64,000 nt of DNA from DATLGB01 sp963724135 (GCA_963724135.1 CAVRTA010000006.1:1425795-1489794); one strand, 5' to 3'; shown: positions 33,501 to 42,656, counted from the first letter of the stretch. The notes: generated from the letters alone by a model not told the origin. Numbers and translations: made by a program.

Positions 33501-34205
33501 GGACCGGCTGCGCCGGGCGGCGCCACCCGACGGGTCGCGCCTCGCCATCCGGCGCGCGCGCTCAGTGTCGATGCTGCCGCTGCGCCGCGATGCGCGCGAG
33601 CGCGTGCGCCTGGTCCTCCGGTCCGCGCCGCTCACGACGATGCTCTGGACGCCGAACGCGGAGGCGCTGCTGGCGACGAGCGGCGATCAGTGGTACTTCG
33701 TGGCCGCCTCCGGGCCGGTGCGCCCCCGGACGGTCCGCAGCCCGCGGGGAGGCGTCGCGCCGACCGACTGGTGCTGCGCCGACGGCTCACCGGTCGCGCT
33801 CCCGGCCTGCCCGACGATCCCGACCTCTACCGCCGTGTCGCGAGCAGCGTCAGCCGGTGCGGCGTGGAGCGGGTCGCCCGGGCGTCGACCGTCCCGTTCC
33901 GCGACGGCGCCTGGACGCTGTCGCCGTGGCGCACCGTCCGCTCCCTCCGCGCTGGCGACGTCCTCATCGCGATCGGCGTCAACGACTGCGCACCCCGGCC
34001 CGAGGGCGGCGGTGAGCCACATCTCCGACTGCGTGACGCCAAGCGCCAGGTGTGGCCCGAGATGCGTCCCGGTGACCCGCCCCTATTGCGCATGTCCGCC
34101 TCGCCCTTCGGCAACCACCACGCCGTCTTCGCCCGCGACGCCGCAGGGCGCGCCCGCGCGGCCGGGATCCTGCGCGACACCGGCTGGCTGGGGACCATCG
34201 GCTAG
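33490..34205 (+). pseudogene. Broken gene coupled to the sigma remnant (anti-sigma-like position)
   Basis: From ATG 33490 the frame encodes MRVEDRLRRAAPPDGSRLAI and continues with coding character to about 33712 (EALLATSGDQWYFVAASG). Thereafter the coding frame, judged by GC at third positions and sensible protein text (GLPDDPDLYRRVASSVSR, TVPFRDGAWTLSP, LLRMSASPFGNHHAVF, AAGILRDTGWLGTIG), is one frame over, ending in TAG at 34203. One missing G in the run at 33712-33714 would restore a ~239-residue product. The N-terminus resembles actinobacterial anti-sigma neighbours; the C-terminal part is not a family I recognise. There is no visible membrane helix. Confidence 0.55.
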
Positions 34206-34485
34206 GCGTAGTTCCGGGCGCTGTTCACCGCGTTTCGGCGGTTCGCGCTGCACGCTCCGCGCAGGCGGATCGGCGGCCGAGGGCGAAGCTGACTGCGCCG
34301 GTGAGGGAGCAGGACCAACCGCGGCTGATGACTTAGGCCCCATATACGGGGTGAAATGCGCCGGACCCGGTCCGACCTCCCCCTCATCGCGCCGTCAGAC
34401 CACGCAACGGATGCTGGCCGGCGGCGAGCGGCGCGCGCAGCGGATGGCGGCACCACGGCCGACCACCCCCACGTGCTCCCTGGGG
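34206..34485. other. Intergenic stretch without a supportable gene
   Basis: About 280 bases between two gene ends. I see a small AT-containing hairpin cccc-atatac-gggg at 34338-34351 in an otherwise GC-rich region, which could be the terminator or a promoter element (TATACG), but no convincing open frame, tRNA or repeat. Confidence 0.4.
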
Positions 34486-35178
34486 CTAGGCGACCTTCTC
34501 CGGACCCTGGTCGATGTACGCCTCGCGGAAGGCGCGCAGGACGTCCCAGGTCTCGTCGCCGACGGTCGGGCACGTGACCATGTGGTCCCAGGCCGTCGCG
34601 GCGACCTGCGCGTCCATGTCGGTCGTGTTCGGATAGAGCAGCATGTGGTAGCCGCCGTCGGCCTCGGCGAGGAAGGCCTCGAGCTGGCGGACGACGCGGG
34701 GCGGCGTGCCCGGCTTGTACTGGATGTTGATGCGGCCGTGCTCGAGCGTGTGGACGAGTTCGCCGAGCTGCGGGACGGTCTCCTCGGTGTAGATGCCGTC
34801 CTGCGCCCACTGCGGGAAGTGCGTGCCCGACGTGGGCGGGTTGGTGTCGTAGTCCTCGGCGGTGAAGGTCTTGTTGTCGTGGCCCCGGCCCTCGTCCTTC
34901 GGGTGGGACACCGTGCAGCCGGCGGCCTCGGCGGCCTCGTCGAGGTCCGTGAGCTCACGCTCGGGCAGCGTGACGCCGTCCGCGCTCGGATCGGTCGCCG
35001 GCCCGTCGTCACCGCCGGAGCCGACGACGAACACCACGACCACCGCGGCGATGGCGACGGCGAGCACGCCGGCCACGATCTGCACGCGCCGGCGGCCGGC
35101 GGCGGCGCGCCGCTCGGCCTCCTCCTGCTCGAGCCGCGCCTGGCGGCGTGCTTCCTTCTCTTCTTGTCGGCTGGCCAT
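34486..35178 (-). CDS. DUF3105 family membrane-anchored protein
   Basis: A 230-residue protein: charged N-terminus (RQEEKEARRQARLEQEEAER), one membrane helix (VQIVAGVLAVAIAAVVVVFV, ~32-52) and an extracytoplasmic DUF3105 domain with NPPTSGTHFPQWAQDGIY, LVHTLEHGRINIQYKPG and LLYPNTTDMDAQVAATAWDH. Conserved His in SGTH, LEHG and WDH suggest metal binding, though this is not proven for the family. It is divergent from csoR across 55 bases that hold the CsoR-type operator, so copper or another CsoR effector may control it. That would make it a candidate metal-handling surface protein. Confidence 0.85.
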   Translation of the reverse strand: MASRQEEKEARRQARLEQEEAERRAAAGRRRVQIVAGVLAVAIAAVVVVFVVGSGGDDGPATDPSADGVTLPERELTDLDEAAEAAGCTVSHPKDEGRGHDNKTFTAEDYDTNPPTSGTHFPQWAQDGIYTEETVPQLGELVHTLEHGRINIQYKPGTPPRVVRQLEAFLAEADGGYHMLLYPNTTDMDAQVAATAWDHMVTCPTVGDETWDVLRAFREAYIDQGPEKVA

Positions 35179-35204
35179 CGCGGGCGGAGAGTAGAGGGTC
35201 GCGG

Positions 35205-35219
35205 TACCCCGCGGGGGTA
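35205..35219 (+). promoter_or_regulatory. CsoR-type operator and csoR promoter
   Basis: tacccc-gcg-ggggta is a perfect inverted repeat of the kind bound by CsoR-family repressors (TACCC...GGGTA). TATCCT at 35218-35223 overlaps its right edge and is a good -10 box placed ~11 bases before the csoR ATG at 35234, giving a nearly leaderless mRNA. Binding would block csoR and probably the divergent DUF3105 gene. Confidence 0.8.
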
Positions 35220-35233
35220 TCCTCGACAGCCTG

Positions 35234-35506
35234 ATGCAAGCCGATCAACGGGCGCTCAAGAATCGCTTACGGCGCATTGAAGGCCAGGTGCGCGGGATCG
35301 AGCGCATGGTGGACGAGGACGCGTACTGCATCGACGTGCTGACGCAGCTGGCCGCGGTTCAAACCGCGCTGGAGCGCGTCGCCGTCGCGGTGCTCGACGG
35401 GCACGTGCGCCACTGTGTGGCCGATGCCGTCGCCGACGGGACCGACTCCGAGGCCAAACTCGACGAGCTCATGGCCGCCGTCCAGCGGTTCACCCGCGCC
35501 CGCTGA
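35234..35506 (+). CDS. csoR: CsoR/RcnR-family metal-sensing repressor
   Basis: A 90-residue DUF156 protein: RALKNRLRRIEGQVRGIERM opens helix 1; VDEDAYCIDVLTQLAAVQTA supplies the first Cys; LDGHVRHCVADAV supplies His and second Cys. The Cys-His-Cys set matches copper(I) CsoR. In the apo form such proteins bind GC-flanked palindromes, and one is found exactly over its own promoter. No copper ATPase or chaperone gene follows; the next gene is a GNAT protein 4 bases downstream, and the divergent gene encodes DUF3105. Copper is the best guess for the effector, but sulfide or formaldehyde sensors of the same family look similar. Confidence 0.88.
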   Translation: MQADQRALKNRLRRIEGQVRGIERMVDEDAYCIDVLTQLAAVQTALERVAVAVLDGHVRHCVADAVADGTDSEAKLDELMAAVQRFTRAR

Positions 35507-35510
35507 CGCG

Positions 35511-36314
35511 GTGCTGCGGCCGCTGACGCACGCCGACGCCGACGCCGTCGCCGATCTGATGGACGCCGCCTGGGGCGTGCGGGACCGGTCGTGGCCGATC
35601 GCGCGCGCCCGCCATCTGGCGACGACCGATCCCGACGGCGCCTGGGCGATCGAGGACGACGGGACGGTCGTCGGCGCGACGCTGGCGATCGTGCGCGAGG
35701 ACCTGTGGGGCCTGTCGCTGCTGATCGTGCGCGCCGACGTCCAGTCGCAGGGACACGGGCGCACCCTGATGGCGGCCGCGACGGCGTACGGCAGCCACTG
35801 CCAGGCCGGGATCATCCTCAGCTCCGAGGACGCGCGCGCGCTGCGCGCGTACTGGCGCGCCGGCTACACGCTGCGGCCGTGCTTCGATGCCGGCGGGCCC
35901 GTGACCAACCGGCCCCGGCCCGCGTCCGGCGTCCGCGAGGCCCGCTGGCCCGCCGACCGCGAGCTCGTCGACACGGCCAGCCGCGCCGCACGCGGTGCCG
36001 CCCACGGCCAGGACATCGACTTCATGCTCGGCCACGGGCGGCGCCTGCTCGTCCACGACGGCGGCGGGTTCGCCGTCTACTTCCAGGAGCGCCTGATGCT
36101 GCTCGCCGCCACCGACGACCGCGTCGCCACCGAGCTGCTCGAGACCGTCCTCAGCGACACGGAGCCGTCGGTCGAGTTCCTCGACGCCCAGCAGGACTGG
36201 GCCATCGACCTGGTGCTCAAGGCGGGGATGACGCTCAAGCCCGGTGGGGCGACGTGCGTCCGCGGCGCCGTCGGCCCGATGCGACCGTACATCCCCAGCG
36301 GGGCTTATCTGTAG
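35511..36314 (+). CDS. GNAT family acetyltransferase (tandem-domain)
   Basis: A 267-residue protein from GTG 35511. The N-terminal GNAT domain has VLRPLTHADADAVADLMDAA, IVREDLWGLSLLIVRADVQS and QGHGRTLMAAATAYG (the acetyl-CoA loop, here QxxGxG/R). The C-terminal half is a second, degenerate GNAT-like fold (REARWPADRELVDTASRAAR ... QDWAIDLVLKAGMTLKPG). Substrate unknown. It starts 4 bases after csoR, so it is probably under the same metal-responsive control, which is not a usual csoR partner. Confidence 0.8.
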   Translation: MLRPLTHADADAVADLMDAAWGVRDRSWPIARARHLATTDPDGAWAIEDDGTVVGATLAIVREDLWGLSLLIVRADVQSQGHGRTLMAAATAYGSHCQAGIILSSEDARALRAYWRAGYTLRPCFDAGGPVTNRPRPASGVREARWPADRELVDTASRAARGAAHGQDIDFMLGHGRRLLVHDGGGFAVYFQERLMLLAATDDRVATELLETVLSDTEPSVEFLDAQQDWAIDLVLKAGMTLKPGGATCVRGAVGPMRPYIPSGAYL

Positions 36315-36324
36315 ATTTGGCTGC

Positions 36325-37215
36325 ATGGCCAAGTCACCGCCTCGCTCACTCAACGGCAAGGTCGTCGTCATCACCGGCGGCGGCCGGGGGATCGGCGCCG
36401 CCACGGCACGCGCGCTGGTGGCCAAGGGCGCCAGGGTCGCGATCGGCGACGTCGACCTCGAGACTGCGGAGCGCACAGCGGCAGAGCTCGGCGGCGGGAC
36501 GATCGCCAGGCGCCTCGACGTGACCGATCGTCACGCCTTCACCGCCTTCCTCGACGAGGTCACCGACGAGCTCGGCCGCCTCGACGTGATCGTCAACAAC
36601 GCGGGCATCATGCCGCTGACGCCCGCCGACGAGGAGTCCGACGACAGCATCTTCCGCCAGCTCGAGCTCAACCTCCACGCCGTCATCCACGGCACCAAGG
36701 AGGGGATGATCCGCTTCAAGCGCCAGGGCTCGGGCCACATCGTCAACATCGCCTCGGTGGCGGGCAAGGCGGGCTTCCCCGGTGGCGCGACCTACTGCGC
36801 CACCAAGCATGGCGTCGTCGGCTACAGCGAGGCCGTGCGCTTCGAGCTGCGCGAGACCGGGGTCGAGGTCTCCTGCGTGATGCCGGGCATCGTCGACACC
36901 GAGCTCGCGAGCGGGCTCCAGGACGCCCGCGCGGTCAAGAAGGTCACGCCCGAGGACGTCGCCGGCGCGCTCGTCGGGGCGCTCGAGCAGCCGCACTTCG
37001 ACGTCTACGTCCCGAAGATCACCGGCTCCATCAACAAGTTCATGAACATCTGGCCGCGCAGCGTGCGCGAGCGGATCGGCATCTGGCTGAAGGCCGACCG
37101 CGTGCTGCTCGACGCCGCCCACGGCGCCGAGCGCGCCGCCTACGAGAAGCGCGCCGCCGCCTCGACCCCGGCGGCCGAGGAGAAGCACGCCGAGGCGGAG
37201 AAGGCCGCCGCCTAA
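36325..37215 (+). CDS. Short-chain dehydrogenase/reductase
   Basis: A 296-residue classical SDR. The cofactor loop is VVVITGGGRGIGAATARAL, followed by GDVDLE (acidic residue favouring NAD), NNAGIM, and the catalytic Ser and YxxxK in NIASVAGKAGFPGGATYCAT and KHGVVGYSEA (Tyr-Cys-Ala-Thr-Lys). A longer C-terminal helix ends in an Ala/Glu/Lys-rich tail. Substrate cannot be told; relatives act on long-chain or sterol-like alcohols. The stop overlaps the convergent hydrolase gene by four bases. Confidence 0.88.
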   Translation: MAKSPPRSLNGKVVVITGGGRGIGAATARALVAKGARVAIGDVDLETAERTAAELGGGTIARRLDVTDRHAFTAFLDEVTDELGRLDVIVNNAGIMPLTPADEESDDSIFRQLELNLHAVIHGTKEGMIRFKRQGSGHIVNIASVAGKAGFPGGATYCATKHGVVGYSEAVRFELRETGVEVSCVMPGIVDTELASGLQDARAVKKVTPEDVAGALVGALEQPHFDVYVPKITGSINKFMNIWPRSVRERIGIWLKADRVLLDAAHGAERAAYEKRAAASTPAAEEKHAEAEKAAA

Positions 37216-38081
37216 GGCAGCCAGTCCGCGATCAGGGCGCCGATCTCGGCGCCCTTGTCCTCCTGCAGGAAGTGGCCGGCTCCGGCGATCGGCGTCGGTG
37301 TGTCGATGCCCAGCGCGGCGGCGTACATCTCGCCGACCTGCGGCGGCAGTACGAAGTCGCCCTCGGCCCACAGCATCAGCTTCGGCCGCCCGTCTTCGCG
37401 CAACGCATCGAGCACGGCGCGCCCCTCAGCGGCGCCGACGGCGTCGGGCGACTGGGGGATCAGCCCCGGGAACGCGCGCATGCCGGCCTTCGCGGCCGGG
37501 TTCGGGAACGGCTTCTCGTAGGCGGCGAGCACCTCGGGGGACAGCTCGGTCTCCGTCCCGCCCTGGAGGATCGGCGACATGGGGACGTCCTCGATGCGAT
37601 CGACGAAGTCGCGGAAGCGCCGCCACTCCTCGCCCATGGGGACGCCGACCGGCAGCCCCGAGTCCATGATCACGATCCGGTCGATGCGCTCGGGCTGCTC
37701 GACCACCATCCGCAGGGCGATCGGCCCGCCCCAGTCGTGCACCACGAACGTCGCGCCGCGCAGGTCGAGATCCTCGATGAGCGTGGCTGCGTACTCGCAG
37801 TGGCGGTCGTAGGAGTACCAGTCGCGGTCGACCGGCTTGTCCGAGCGCCCGAACCCGACCTGGTCGGGCAGGATCACGCGGTAGCCGGCGTCGCGCACCG
37901 GCGGCAGCACGTGCCGCCACAGAAACGACCACGTGGGCTCGCCGTGGAACATGACCACGGGCGGCCCCTCGCCCTCGTCGATGTGGGCGAGCCGGAGCCC
38001 GTCGACCTCGCGGTAGTGGGGTTGCCAGGGGAAGTCCGGCAGCCCCTCGAGCACCTCGTCCGGCGTGCGGATTGCGTCCAT
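37212..38081 (-). CDS. Haloalkane dehalogenase-like alpha/beta hydrolase
   Basis: A 289-residue protein of the HLD-I group. It has the oxyanion/halide segment VMFHGEPTWSFLWRHVLP, LPDQVGFGRSDKP, the nucleophile elbow VVHDWGGPIALRMV (Asp116, with halide-binding Trp117), an acid in LWAEGDFVLPP and the base His in GAGHFLQED. In true dehalogenases the nucleophile is Asp, as here, rather than Ser. The second halide-stabilising Trp of the cap domain is not obvious, so activity on natural chlorinated or other esters is uncertain. ATG 38081 shares a base with the stop of the transglycosylase gene. Confidence 0.82.
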   Translation of the reverse strand: MDAIRTPDEVLEGLPDFPWQPHYREVDGLRLAHIDEGEGPPVVMFHGEPTWSFLWRHVLPPVRDAGYRVILPDQVGFGRSDKPVDRDWYSYDRHCEYAATLIEDLDLRGATFVVHDWGGPIALRMVVEQPERIDRIVIMDSGLPVGVPMGEEWRRFRDFVDRIEDVPMSPILQGGTETELSPEVLAAYEKPFPNPAAKAGMRAFPGLIPQSPDAVGAAEGRAVLDALREDGRPKLMLWAEGDFVLPPQVGEMYAAALGIDTPTPIAGAGHFLQEDKGAEIGALIADWLP

Positions 38082-39542
38082 CAACGCACCCTATCCAGCA
38101 GTCCCTTCAGCGCGGCGGCGTCGGAGGAGACGGTGATGTGGATCGCCGCCGGCTCGCGCACCCACGCGATCAGGTTCAGCGACGTGAGCCGGTCGAGCAC
38201 CGATTGGAAGGCCCGCGCCTGGCGCGGCGTGCGGTAGCGGCGCAGCACGTCGAAGGCCCACCCGGTCGTGTGCAGCGAGAAGTTGCGCGTCGCCTCGATG
38301 TTCGTCTTGGCGAGCTCGTCCTGGTAGCGCTGGTCGCGCACGCTCGACGACATGGTCAGGAAGGTCGACTGGTCGCCGTCCGCCGCCCGGACCGACGCCG
38401 CGATGTAGAGCGCCATCGCCAGCGCCTCGGGCCGCAGCCCGCGGTACAGCGACGGCCGCGCGCCGACCTTCCTGGCCAGCTCGCCCATGCGCGCGTCCAG
38501 GCGCAGGCCCGTCGCGCGCACGTCGACCGGCAGCGGCATGATCTCGCCGTCGTCGTACGCGGCCTCGAGCTCCTGCGGCGCGGCGAACGCGGGCGTCGAC
38601 GCGGCGGGGTGCAGCACCTCCTCGGCGGAGTTCTTCGCCAGCTGCGCGGCGGTGATCCGGCGCAGCTCGACGGGATCGCTGCGATACAGGCGCATGATGT
38701 CGCGCGCCGCCCGCAGCTTCCACAGGTAGTTCGCGCTGTCGTCGCCGAGCGCGTACAGCCTGCGGTACGCCTCCGCGTGGCTGACCGGCGAGGAGTCGAA
38801 GTACACCTGGGCGTAGCGCAACGGCTCGTCGGTGGGGCCGCCCGCGTAGGCGCTCAGCACGCTGTCGAGGTTCCCCATCCCCATGTGGTACGAGACGAAC
38901 GCGAGCTCCTCGGAGCCGAACTTCTCCTCGGCGATCCTCAGGTAGCGGCCGCTGCCCGCGAGCGCCTTGTCCGGGTCGAAGCGGTCGTCGATCAGCCGCC
39001 GCTGCGCATTGAGGCGGTCCACCGCCCGCTGCCGGCTCGCGCGCGCGATGCGGCGCGAGAAGCGCTTGGAGGCGCTGATGTCGACACGCATGCCGAGCAG
39101 GCTCGTCGCGGTCTCAGCGACGATCTGCGTCAGGCCGGCGGCGCCCTCGGTCCCGGCCGCCGTGAGGGCGTCGGGGCGCCCGCCGCTCTCGAGGAACACG
39201 AGCGCCTCCAGCATCGCCGGCGACACGTCGGCCTCAGCGGCGACGCGCTCGATCGCGGCGCGGTACTTCGAGACCCGTGCCGCCGTCGCCTCCACCCCGC
39301 CGGGAGACAGCGCGTAGAGCACGTGGGCGTTGCCCGCCGCCGCTCGCGCCTCGAACTCCCGGCGCCGCGCCGGCGTGTAGCTGAACGGGTCGGTGAACGG
39401 CTCGAGCTTCGTCCCCGGCGGCGCCGGGACCACGTCCGGGCGCGACCGGGACGGGCGTGTCCTCGCCGCCGCCGAGGAGCGCGACCCCGCCCGCGACGGC
39501 GAACGCCGCTACGCCGGCGATCAGGGCGAGCCGCGCGGCCAC
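38081..39542 (-). CDS. Lytic transglycosylase-like protein, reading frame broken near 39437
   Basis: The main frame (38081 to GTG 39433, 450 residues) contains an SLT-type domain: MLEALVFLESGGRPDALTAA with the catalytic Glu, GTEGAAGLTQIVAETATSLL and LAFVSYHMGMGNLDSVLSAY. It would cleave the glycan strands of peptidoglycan. As it stands there is no signal, but a perfect one (AARLALIAGVAAFAVAGGVA) lies directly upstream in another frame, from GTG 39542, which overlaps the preceding stop as TAGTG. Removing one base of the GG at 39436-39437 joins them (EDTPVPVAP then DVVPAPPGTKLEP). Either a sequencing error or a real mutation that would leave the enzyme in the cytoplasm. A C-terminal helical domain of ~200 residues has no family I recognise. 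Confidence 0.75.
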
Positions 39543-40622
39543 TAGCCGAGCTGGGCGTCTGCGCGCGCGAGGCTCACCGGCGGGGTGCCGTTGCGCGGCG
39601 CGGCGAAGCCGACGAGGCGGACCGGGCCGGTGAAGGCTCGCCCCGCCTCGTTGAGCGTCACCGTCACGGTGCGCCTCCCGGAGCGGGCGAGGAGCGTGCC
39701 CGAGCCCAGCTCCGTCCCCGTCGGCGACTCGAGCGCCACGGCTCCCGCGACCTTGCGCTTGCGCTGGACCCGGAAGGCGCGCACCTTCACGCGCACCGCG
39801 CCGGCGCTCTGGGTCAGCGTCTGGCCGGGCAGCGGCGCCATCAGCGCGCCGGAGGCGTCGGCGGTCGTCACGGTCTCGCAGTCGACGTCCGGCTGGAGGA
39901 TGTTGGTGACGGTGACGAGGTCGTCGCCACCCTTGCAGGCGATGTCGTCGTCGCCGGCGTGGCCGATGATCAGGTTGTCCTGGTCGTTGCCGATCAGCGT
40001 GTCGTGGCGCCTGGTTCCCTCGATCGCCTCGGCCCGGACGTCGTCGGATTCATTCGCCGCCCCGTCGTTGTTGACGTCGTCGAGGCTGATCGAGACGCCC
40101 TCCTGGGGCTCGGGCCCCTCGTAGACGACCTGGTCGACTCCGGCTCCGCCGTCGAGCAGGTCGGCGCCGGCACCACCCTGGAGCAGATCCGGGCCCTTCC
40201 CGCCGCGCATCTGGTCGTTGCCGCCGTTGCCGTCCACGTACAGCGGCCGCCGCCCGGACCCGGCGAGGCGGTCGTCGCCACCTCCCAGCCTCACCGCCAG
40301 CGTGTCGATCTTGCGCGTGTGGGCCGTCACCGAGTCGTCCCCGTCGCCGGTCTCGACCACGACCACCCAGCCGAGCAGGTGCTCGTCGTCGCACTCGGCC
40401 ACGTTGGGCGAGATCGATCTGCACAGCCCGGTGGCCTTCAGGGGCGCGCCGCGATCCTCGAGGCGCAGCTTGCCGCCCGCCAGTCGCACGTCGACATCGT
40501 TGGCCTCGCCCGGCGCAGCGTCGAACTGGACGCCCGCGAATCCGGGCGCGGACACCGTGCCCGCCTGCGCCGACGCCCGGGAGCACGAGCAGCGCCACGA
40601 ATACCATGAGGTTCCGCCACAT
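39542..40622 (-). CDS. Secreted RTX-like repeat protein (2), signal peptide frameshifted
   Basis: The mature part reads TVSAPGFAGVQFDAAPGEAN, then an N-terminal module like RTX protein 1 (VDVRLAGGKLRLEDRGAPLK ... Cys ... Cys) and RTX repeats (GDGDDS, GGGDDRLAGSG, GNGGNDQMRGG, GGAGADLLDGGAG, GNDQDNLIIGHAGDDD). The C-terminal basic module has VRVKVRAFRVQRKRKVAGAV and ARSGRRTVTVTLN. The signal MWRNLMVFVALLVLP is in a different frame; deleting one G of the GGG (plus-strand CCC 40576-40578) joins it as LLVLPASAQAG, a standard signal peptidase site. TAGTG couples it to the transglycosylase gene. Role unknown; perhaps a surface calcium-binding protein. Confidence 0.78.
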
Positions 40623-40632
40623 GGCCGCCAGC

Positions 40633-41754
40633 CTATCCGGGGTAAACGAGGGTCCCCCGCCGACGGTCGACGCCGACCACTCTCCCGTCGGTTACCGCGC
40701 GACCTTCCACCAGGACCCGCAGGCTGCCGCGCCGGCGCAGCAGCCGGCGTGCGGGTCGCGTCAGCGGAACCGGCACGGTCTGGGTGGAGTAGTGGCCATC
40801 GATCGCCAGGCGTCCGAGCCGGCGGCCACGCCGGAGCAACTCCAGCGTGCCTTTCACGTTTCCGGGTCCGCCGCTCTGGCGGTCGTTGAGGTGGACGCGC
40901 ACCAAGACGTTGCGCCGGTTGCGCGACACCTTCCCCAACCCGAGCGGCCGCACGGCCTCGAAGAACCCGAAGACGTGCACCGACTCGCAATCGCGCGCGG
41001 CCGCGAGCACCGCCGCTGTGTAGACAAGATCGGTGCCCGCGCCGCAAACGACCTCCGCCTCGCCGTCGGACTGAAAGAAGTTGTCAGCGAAGTTGCCTAC
41101 GAAATGGTCGTCGAGGCCCGTGCCCTCGATGCCTTCTGTTTGGACATTGTCACCCTCGCCGGGCGCGCCGTCGTTGGCCTGGCCGTCGAGAGTGACGGTC
41201 ACCGGCGTTCGCCGACCCTCGGTGTTGTAGAGGGCGGTGTCGCCGCCACCGCGGCCCTGGACGAAGTCGGGCCCCGCACCGCCGATGAGATCGTCATGGC
41301 CGTCTCCGCCGAGGATGTGATCGGCGCCGGCGCCACCGTCGACAACCACAGAGTCGGTCCCACCCGCGCGGAAGTCGTCGTTGCCGTCGCCGAGCGTGAC
41401 CTGCACGAGATTGAACCGGTCGGTGTTGCTGGCGACGAGATCGTCAAGGTCGCCGGCGGCGACGCTCAGGGAGCAGGAGGCGCCGGGGAACTCCGATCCC
41501 TTGTCGCAGCGACCGAGGTCACAAGTGGCCGTATGGGAGTCGACCGGTTCGCAGCCGGCGCCGGTGGCCAGGGGAGCCCCAAGGTCCTGCACGCGCAGAG
41601 CTACGCCCGCGACGGTGACCGAGACCTCGTTGGTCTCCCCCTGCTCCGCAGTGAACTCGATCGCGTTCGGGACCCCATCGCGTGCAGCGATCGTCGCCGC
41701 CCCCGCAGGAGCGGTGACGATGAGGAAAGCGGTGACCGTCAGCAGAGCCCGCAT
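40633..41754 (-). CDS. Secreted RTX-like repeat protein (3)
   Basis: A 373-residue exported protein with intact signal (MRALLTVTAFLIVTAPAGAA). The N-terminal module repeats the pattern of proteins 1 and 2: GETNEVSVTVAGVALRVQDL, GAPL, and four Cys in EPVDSHTATCDLGRCDKG and GASCSLS. RTX repeats follow (GDGNDDFRAGG, GGAGADHILGG, GDGHDDLIGGAG, GRGGGDTALYN), then a basic C-terminal beta module (NVLVRVHLNDRQSGG, GTLELLRRGRRLGRL). It lies 10 bases upstream of RTX protein 2 and so is in the same transcript as that and the transglycosylase. Slightly lower GC than its neighbours, perhaps due to Asp/Asn codons. Function unknown. Confidence 0.82.
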   Translation of the reverse strand: MRALLTVTAFLIVTAPAGAATIAARDGVPNAIEFTAEQGETNEVSVTVAGVALRVQDLGAPLATGAGCEPVDSHTATCDLGRCDKGSEFPGASCSLSVAAGDLDDLVASNTDRFNLVQVTLGDGNDDFRAGGTDSVVVDGGAGADHILGGDGHDDLIGGAGPDFVQGRGGGDTALYNTEGRRTPVTVTLDGQANDGAPGEGDNVQTEGIEGTGLDDHFVGNFADNFFQSDGEAEVVCGAGTDLVYTAAVLAAARDCESVHVFGFFEAVRPLGLGKVSRNRRNVLVRVHLNDRQSGGPGNVKGTLELLRRGRRLGRLAIDGHYSTQTVPVPLTRPARRLLRRRGSLRVLVEGRAVTDGRVVGVDRRRGTLVYPG

Positions 41755-41762
41755 CCAGACGA

Positions 41763-42656
41763 CTATCCCGGGTCCACGTTGCCGCCGGTGAGAACGATGC
41801 CCGTCCGCTGACCGCTGACGCGCCCCTCGAGGAACGCCGCGAGGCCGGTGGCGCCGCTGGGCTCGAGCGTCAGGCCCGCCTCGTCGCGAGCGACCCGCAT
41901 CGCGGCGCGGATCTCGTCGTCGGAGACCGTGACGATCTCCGAGACGAGCCGCTGGATGATCGGGAACGTGTTGATGCCCGGCGCGGGCACCTGCTGGCCG
42001 TCGGCGATCGTGCGCGGGACCGCGATCGTGATGCGCCGGCCGGCCGCCAGCGACTGGCGGGTGTCGTCGCCCGCCTCGGGCTCGACGCCGACGACGCGCA
42101 CCCCGCGGGCGGCCGCCACCGTCGCGCAGCCCGAGATCAGCCCGCCGCCGCCGACCGGGACGACCAGGACGTCGACGTCCGGGGCCTGCTCGAAGAGCTC
42201 GAGCGCGACCGTTCCCTGCCCCGCCATCACGCGCGGGTCCTCGAACGGGTGCACCGGCTCGAGCCCGCGCTCGGCCGCGTACTCGCCCAGCAGCGCCTCG
42301 CGGTCCTCGGCGTAGCGGTCGTAGTCGACGATCTCGGCGCCGTGGGAGAGCGTGCCCTCGCGCTTGATCCGCGGGGCGTCAAGCGGCATCACGATCGTCG
42401 CCGGGAGTCCGAGCAGCTTCGCCGCCAGCGCCACGGCCTGCGCGTGGTTGCCCGACGATGCGGCGGCGATCCCGCGGGCGGCGGGCGGGCCACTCAATTG
42501 CGCCACGGCGTTGTACGCGCCGCGGAACTTGAACGAGCCGGTGCGCTGGAGGTTCTCGCACTTCAGCACCGCGCCGCGGAGCTCCATCACCGGCGTGACC
42601 TCGGCCACACCGCGCAGCCGCTCCGCGGCGGCCTCGACGTCGGCCAGCGTGATCAC
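41763..42656 (-). CDS. Threonine/serine dehydratase, PLP-dependent
   Basis: A 297-residue fold-type II PLP enzyme. Lys in the motif RTGSFKFRGAYNA (PLP Schiff base), SSGNHAQAVALAAK (cofactor-binding SGNHAQ), and the Gly-rich phosphate loop VVPVGGGGLISG. It lacks the C-terminal ACT-like domain of biosynthetic IlvA, so it is of the catabolic TdcB or serine racemase type. Converts L-threonine to 2-oxobutanoate. Its GTG overlaps the stop of the J-domain gene by four bases. It ends in a short gap before RTX protein 3. Confidence 0.9.
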   Translation of the reverse strand: MITLADVEAAAERLRGVAEVTPVMELRGAVLKCENLQRTGSFKFRGAYNAVAQLSGPPAARGIAAASSGNHAQAVALAAKLLGLPATIVMPLDAPRIKREGTLSHGAEIVDYDRYAEDREALLGEYAAERGLEPVHPFEDPRVMAGQGTVALELFEQAPDVDVLVVPVGGGGLISGCATVAAARGVRVVGVEPEAGDDTRQSLAAGRRITIAVPRTIADGQQVPAPGINTFPIIQRLVSEIVTVSDDEIRAAMRVARDEAGLTLEPSGATGLAAFLEGRVSGQRTGIVLTGGNVDPG

